48,508 bases of DNA from Hyphomicrobiaceae bacterium (GTDB taxonomy: Bacteria; Pseudomonadota; Alphaproteobacteria; Rhizobiales; Hyphomicrobiaceae): assembly GCA_020442185.1 (NCBI GenBank), contig JAGRKS010000155.1, positions 20,755-69,262 on the forward strand, given 5' to 3'. The position numbers and the translations under genes are program-made. Each line of letters opens with the position of its first letter. Position 1 is the stretch's first letter. Of this stretch, positions 44,464 through 48,508 are shown in pieces. The notes under the pieces are model-generated. The model was not told where the DNA came from. It saw only the letters and a program-made list of their open reading frames with translations, and did no database searches.

Positions 44464-46467
44464 TTGACGCCATCACCACGGGAGCAGCCGTTGCATCGCC
44501 CTTACCGACGCGCCGCCGCAAGCCTCGTCATAGCCTCGCTGCTGGCGCCCATCGTCACACCGGCGCTGCAGTCGGCCGTCGCGCATGCCGCGCCAGGCGA
44601 ACGCCAGCGCATGACGATGACGCGCGCCGACTACGAAGCCTGCCAGACCCGCGATGAGACCGCGTTCCGCTCGGCCATCGAGGCGATCACCCTCAAAGCC
44701 CTCGAAGCCGGGACCTCGACGATCGACTATGTCGCGCTCGTCGGCGACGAATGGCGCTCCGGCAACGTCGACCAGATTCTCGATGCACGCGTCGACATCG
44801 CGGTCGGCGAAGTGCGCGACCAGACCAGTTGGGGCAGCCTGATATCGAGCCTCGCCTCGAAGGAGAAGGCGCAGGAACTGGCGGTTGCGGTCGCCGAGCG
44901 CGTCTATCGCTCGGATGCGATGAAAACAGCCATCGAAAGTTTGGCTACGGGTGTCGGCCGCGAACTCGGGAAACACCTCGAATTGGCGACGGTCGACGCC
45001 GCCGAGCCGTCCCTCTCCTGCCTCGAGGCCTTCCTCGGCCCGCGCTATGGATCGACCGTCGCCCGCATCGTGACGCGCGATGCGGAGGGCGATTTCAAAA
45101 TCGGTCCCGATGATGCGACCGCCTCCGTCTCGGCTGCCGACAAGCTGAAGCAGGCGAGCGGCGGCATCACCGGCGCGGCGATCCTCGTGCTCCGCCGGCA
45201 GATGGCGAACATGGCGCGACGACTGGGGCAGCGCCTCGTCGGCAGCGTGCTCTCGCGGCTCGTTTCGGTCGCGGCTGGTGGCGTCGGTCTGGTGCTCATC
45301 GCAAAGGATATCTGGGATCTGCGGCACGGCGTTCTCCCGATCATCGCCGACGAAATGAAATCGGAGAACAGCAAGGCGAATGTGCGCGCCGAACTCGCAA
45401 CGACGCTCGCCGACCAGATCCGCGATCACCTCAAGGAAATCGCCGCCAAATCCGCCGAGCACGTCATCGACGTCTGGCAGGGCTTCCGGGTCGCGCATGC
45501 CAAGGTGCTCGAGATTGCCGAGGGCGACGAGAAGTTCCGCCGCTATCTGAACAGCCTGTCGGCCGAACATCTCGCGCGCATGGACGAAGTCGTGGCTCTG
45601 GTGCTCGCCGAGGAAGGAGCGGACGGCCTCGCCACGCGCCTCGAAAGCGGCTCGCTCGATCAGGCCGTGACGAAGATGCCGGAGGCCGCCATGGAGATCG
45701 CGCGGGCGACGCGTTCGGTCGATACCGCCCTGAACTGGGTCGCTGTCGCTGGCAGCCGGATCGACGACGTGGTCACGCACGACATCTACCGCCGGTCGAA
45801 GCCCGAAGACTTCACCACGGCAAGCCTCGGCCGCGTGCTCGCGGTGTCCGATCGCCTCGCGATCGTTCGCCTTTCGAGAGTCAGCCGCGCGGCGCGCGAC
45901 ACCCTGTTCGACCTCGACACGGCAGACCTCAAGACATTGGCACGGAGTCTCACGGAGGGCGAACTCGAAGCACTCGCGGGCTATCTCGGCAAACTCGAGA
46001 AATCACCGCGCGAGCGCGTGCTGAAGGCCGTTGCCGGCGAGCCCGGCGCCATGCGTTTGATCGCCTCCGAACGGGTCCGCAGCGCGGTCATCGCCAGCCG
46101 AGACCAAGACGCCGCGGTCGAGATGATGCTGCGTCCACAGGGCGTGCTCGATCCAGTCGCCGCGTATCAAGACATCAGGCGCGCTTGGGAAGGCCGCGTC
46201 AGCCCGATGCTGATATGGGAAAAACATCCTGTTGCGGTCGGCGTGCTCGGGCTCGCGGTGCTGTTCGTGCTGCTGCTGCTGCGACGGCTACTCGTGCCGC
46301 GCCGACGGCGCGAGACCGAGGCGCCGGTAACGGGAGCCACGGGAGCCGCTCCGGCGCGGACCGCACCAGTGTCCGCACCCAAAGACGTCATGTCCACGGC
46401 GTCGAAGAACGGCACGGCCAAAGCGGCCGAGGCGGGCGCGAAGGCACCGGCAACGACCGAGCACTGA
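44464..46467 (+). CDS. Large membrane-anchored protein of unknown function (667 aa)
   Basis: I recognise no domain. Residues 17-42 form a signal peptide or anchor (AASLVIASLLAPIVTPALQSAVAHA). The large body is alpha-helical and charged, with a weakly hydrophobic segment at about residues 255-285 (LVSVAAGGVGLVLIAKDIWDL). The C-terminal anchor is at about 590-615 (HPVAVGVLGLAVLFVLLLL), followed by a strongly basic patch (RRLLVPRRRRE) and an Ala/Thr/Pro-rich tail, so the tail should be cytoplasmic and the body periplasmic. Repeated phrases such as LARSLTEGELEALAGYLGKLEKSP suggest helical repeats. The start is TTG at 44464, needed to keep the signal; the next ATG would lose it. It stands alone, divergent from the symporter gene. 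Confidence 0.85.
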   Translation: MTPSPREQPLHRPYRRAAASLVIASLLAPIVTPALQSAVAHAAPGERQRMTMTRADYEACQTRDETAFRSAIEAITLKALEAGTSTIDYVALVGDEWRSGNVDQILDARVDIAVGEVRDQTSWGSLISSLASKEKAQELAVAVAERVYRSDAMKTAIESLATGVGRELGKHLELATVDAAEPSLSCLEAFLGPRYGSTVARIVTRDAEGDFKIGPDDATASVSAADKLKQASGGITGAAILVLRRQMANMARRLGQRLVGSVLSRLVSVAAGGVGLVLIAKDIWDLRHGVLPIIADEMKSENSKANVRAELATTLADQIRDHLKEIAAKSAEHVIDVWQGFRVAHAKVLEIAEGDEKFRRYLNSLSAEHLARMDEVVALVLAEEGADGLATRLESGSLDQAVTKMPEAAMEIARATRSVDTALNWVAVAGSRIDDVVTHDIYRRSKPEDFTTASLGRVLAVSDRLAIVRLSRVSRAARDTLFDLDTADLKTLARSLTEGELEALAGYLGKLEKSPRERVLKAVAGEPGAMRLIASERVRSAVIASRDQDAAVEMMLRPQGVLDPVAAYQDIRRAWEGRVSPMLIWEKHPVAVGVLGLAVLFVLLLLRRLLVPRRRRETEAPVTGATGAAPARTAPVSAPKDVMSTASKNGTAKAAEAGAKAPATTEH

Positions 46468-46809
46468 CGACCGACAAGGGCGACTCAATGTGCATGGCCG
46501 GCCGGGCGCCCCACGTGGCGGCGCACCGCAAGTTTTCAGGAGCGGCGCACCGGTCCACCTGTCCGCGACACCCGGAACGGGCCGGCGGCCAAACGGCGCG
46601 AGCGATGTGCAAATGTCGCGGCCAAAACGGAAAACTTCTCCGCCCGCAACAAGTTGCCCACAGGGGCTGCGCACCGCAGCTGCGGCTCCGCCGAGCGACT
46701 GCTATAAGCCGCTTCAGACTGGCAGCGAGGTTCGAGTCGCGGGCCCGCAGCCGAATCGCAAACACACCGCGCTGATCTGGATTTCAGCCGGACAAGGAGA
46801 ACCACCGTG
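46468..46809. other. Gap before the small membrane protein gene
   Basis: These 342 bases hold overlapping short frames with no support. TATAAG near 46703 could be a -10 for the following small gene, without a good -35. AAGGAG (46794-46799) is the clear ribosome site of the next gene. Confidence 0.4.
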
Positions 46810-46986
46810 ATGGCCCTCAAAGCACCCAGCATCCTGACATTCGTGTTCGCCATCATCGTGACGGTAACGGTCCTGATAACCAAGTTCTTCAGTGCCGAAA
46901 TCCCGATGCTGACAGGCAACGAGTTCTGGGCCCTGCTGTTCGCCCACATCGTTCTGCTCGCCGGCTGCATGATGCGGGGACTGTGA
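46810..46986 (+). CDS. Small two-helix membrane protein (58 aa)
   Basis: The protein starts MALKAPSILTFVFAIIVTVTVLI, a first membrane helix, has a short polar link with TKFFSAEIPMLTGNE, and a second helix FWALLFAHIVLLAGCMM, ending RGL. I recall small proteins of this pattern in other Hyphomicrobiales, with unknown function. AAGGAG lies 10 bases before this ATG and seven before a GTG (46807), so it may begin one residue earlier. Confidence 0.82.
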   Translation: MALKAPSILTFVFAIIVTVTVLITKFFSAEIPMLTGNEFWALLFAHIVLLAGCMMRGL

Positions 46987-47140
46987 CAATATCTTGCGGG
47001 CTACGAGCAGCGTCACGGCCGTCACGCCATTCGTGCCGGCCGTCGCATTGTCGTTTCCCAATACGTAACGTGTGCTGTTCTGTCGCGCGGCGTTCAGCGC
47101 TCTGGTGCGCAGCGCGGGCTACTGCGACCAAAGACGCATG

Positions 47141-47326
47141 ATGCGGAACGATATACCTAGCGCCTACACGCGGCGAATTCAGACATCGCGGCGCGAAATT
47201 GCCATTGCTCTGGCGATTTCGCTGGCCGCTATCGCTTTGACATTCGCGGCATTTCTGAGCACCGGCTCCTCCGTCGAGGAAGCGCTGAAGCCTGTCGCCG
47301 TGCAGACGCCGCTGAACGCGCGCTAA
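47141..47326 (+). CDS. Possible small single-helix membrane protein (61 aa)
   Basis: The frame from ATG 47141 reads MRNDIPSAYTRRIQTSRREIA, then a hydrophobic helix (IALAISLAAIALTFAAFL) and a polar tail (STGSSVEEALKPVAVQTPLNAR). The basic N-terminus before the helix suggests the tail is periplasmic. ATG 47138 and GTG 47072 are alternative starts; no ribosome site is strong. It lies 154 bases after the preceding small membrane protein gene and may be co-transcribed. Confidence 0.55.
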   Translation: MRNDIPSAYTRRIQTSRREIAIALAISLAAIALTFAAFLSTGSSVEEALKPVAVQTPLNAR

Positions 47327-47431
47327 CCAGTCCAGAAGGCGCCTCCATTGCGCGGCGAAGCGTCGAATGGCGGAGCCGGGGCGGTTGTTGCGGCGCGGTG
47401 GTTCGAGCCCCCGGGCGCGCCGACTTGTCGG

Positions 47432-48508
47432 TCACTCCGGCAACGGCTCGGCGCGAATCAACCCGCGAACTGAATTTCCAAGATAGACCTCGTCCGCAAC
47501 CGCGAGATCCGCGAGCGTCAATCGCGCTTCGACCGCGCGCCCGCTCGCGATGAGTTCGGCGCGCAGTGTGCCCGGCAGCAATCCGGCCGAAAGGGGGGGC
47601 GTCAGCAGCCGGCCGTCGCGCGCCACGAAGATCGACGTGCGGCTCCCCTCCGCCAGATCGCCTTCCTCGTTCAGATAGACGACCTCGTCGGCACCGACGC
47701 TGTCGTGGAACTGTTGCCATTCCCTGTCGTAGAGTTCGCGCCGCGTCGTCTTGTGAAAGAGAAACATGTCGGATGCGTTGAGCCGCGTCGGCGATACGAC
47801 ATAGCGCATCGGTTGCCCCGTCGGCTCGGGCTGCGGCACCGCTGTCACGGTCACGCGCCCGTCCTCGGCGAGAAGCAGGCGCACGCGCAACCGCTCGCCC
47901 TGTCGTTCCCTGACCGCGGACTGGAGCGCTGAGCGCACGCCGCGCTCGTCGAACGGAAAACCGAAATATCCGGCGGACGCGGCGAGCCGCTCGATGTGGC
48001 GCTCGAACAGTACGAAGCCGTTATCGCCGTCGTAGAGCATTGTCTCGATCAATTCGAAACTCTTCGGCGGATCGGTCAGGAACTTCAACTTGAGCAGGCA
48101 CTCGGCATATTCCTTGGCGCCTTCCGAATCGTAGACGACGCCCGAGCCGATGCCCATTTCGCCGGTGCCGTCGCGGAAGATCACCGGCGTTCGGATCGCC
48201 ACGTTGAACAGCGCTTCGCCGTCGGGTGCGATTGTGCCGATTGCCCCGCAATAGACCCCGCGCGCCTCGGTTTCATATTCGCGGATCAATTCCATGGCAC
48301 GGAATTTCGGTGCACCCGTAACCGACCCCGGCGGGAAGATCGCCTGCAGCATTTCGGCGAGGCCGATGCCCTCCTTGAGGCGCGCGCGCACTCCGGACGT
48401 CATCTGGTGCAGCGTGCGAAAGGTCTCGACGGTGAACAGATCGGTGACCGAGACGCTGCCCGTCTCGGCGATCCGGCCGAGATCGTTGCGCATGAGGTCG
48501 ACGATCAT
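47432..48508 (-). CDS. pabBC: Aminodeoxychorismate synthase component I fused to aminodeoxychorismate lyase (PabBC), C-terminal part
   Basis: The fusion makes p-aminobenzoate for folate. The visible 358 residues start inside the chorismate-binding domain: MIVDLMRNDLGR (active-site block), PPGSVTGAPK and GSGVVYDSEGAKEYAECLLK are typical PabB. From about residue 150 a class IV PLP transaminase domain follows (ETMLYDGDNGFVLFERHIERLAASA), with LFHKTTRRELYDRE carrying the likely PLP lysine and EVVYLNEEGDLAEGSRTSIFV the conserved Glu/Asn block. The N-terminal part lies beyond the right edge, so the ATG at 48508 is internal. The stop is at 47432-47434. Fused PabBC is common in Hyphomicrobiales. Confidence 0.95.
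   Translation of the reverse strand: MIVDLMRNDLGRIAETGSVSVTDLFTVETFRTLHQMTSGVRARLKEGIGLAEMLQAIFPPGSVTGAPKFRAMELIREYETEARGVYCGAIGTIAPDGEALFNVAIRTPVIFRDGTGEMGIGSGVVYDSEGAKEYAECLLKLKFLTDPPKSFELIETMLYDGDNGFVLFERHIERLAASAGYFGFPFDERGVRSALQSAVRERQGERLRVRLLLAEDGRVTVTAVPQPEPTGQPMRYVVSPTRLNASDMFLFHKTTRRELYDREWQQFHDSVGADEVVYLNEEGDLAEGSRTSIFVARDGRLLTPPLSAGLLPGTLRAELIASGRAVEARLTLADLAVADEVYLGNSVRGLIRAEPLPE

Overview
The window is a chromosomal segment of an alphaproteobacterium, most likely of the order Hyphomicrobiales (Rhizobiales). Evidence for this is the high GC content of most coding sequence, the secA / peptidyl-prolyl isomerase / argJ / mutT gene neighbourhood, a biotin operon ending in bioZ (bioBFDAZ), a PhoX-type phosphatase, a DUF1178 gene behind a nitrilase-family amidase, and a fused pabBC. 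I cannot name the genus from sequence alone. I saw no rRNA, CRISPR array, insertion sequence, phage or plasmid module.

Layout. 1-6.6 kb: secA (minus strand, 3' part outside the window) diverges from a parvulin isomerase gene, followed by argJ, a thiopurine-methyltransferase-like gene, mutT and one or two small genes. 6.7-11.9 kb: an NDUFAF5-like methyltransferase (minus) diverges from comF; then grxC, a deaminated-glutathione-amidase-like gene overlapping a DUF1178 gene, a small unknown gene and a fumarylacetoacetate-hydrolase-family gene (both minus). 12.1-14.1 kb: a Tat-exported PhoX-like phosphatase. 14.3-19.4 kb: the tightly overlapped operon bioB-bioF-bioD-bioA-bioZ. 19.5-21.3 kb (minus): a slipin-like SPFH protein and two unusual tandem tRNA genes with anticodons GTT and TTG. 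21.5-23.2 kb: a GMC oxidoreductase with a cysteine cluster. 23.5-29.0 kb: the tungstate ABC importer tupBCA, and further on (minus) an excisionase-like HTH / periplasmic-binding-like regulator. Between them lies a lower-GC insert with a zinc-deaminase toxin-like gene and an overlapping, probable immunity gene. 29.3-35.3 kb: a DUF2177 membrane protein, then a TetR - membrane-fusion - RND efflux operon with a perfect palindrome upstream. 35.4-40 kb: a DUF533/TerB-like protein, then a DevCAB-type ABC exporter on the minus strand. 40.3-48.5 kb: a DUF2147 protein, an alpha/beta hydrolase, a sodium:solute symporter, a large membrane-anchored protein of unknown function, two small membrane proteins and the 3' part of pabBC.

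How the genes work together. The bio genes form a full late biotin pathway, with BioZ as the likely pimeloyl precursor entry in place of BioC/BioH. TupBCA imports tungstate, and the HTH/PBP-like protein is a plausible oxyanion-responsive regulator of it. TetR probably controls its own RND pump. The deaminase/immunity pair is the clearest accessory system and the best candidate for something not yet described. Two further points deserve attention: the two aberrant tRNA genes and the conserved-looking 667-residue membrane protein.
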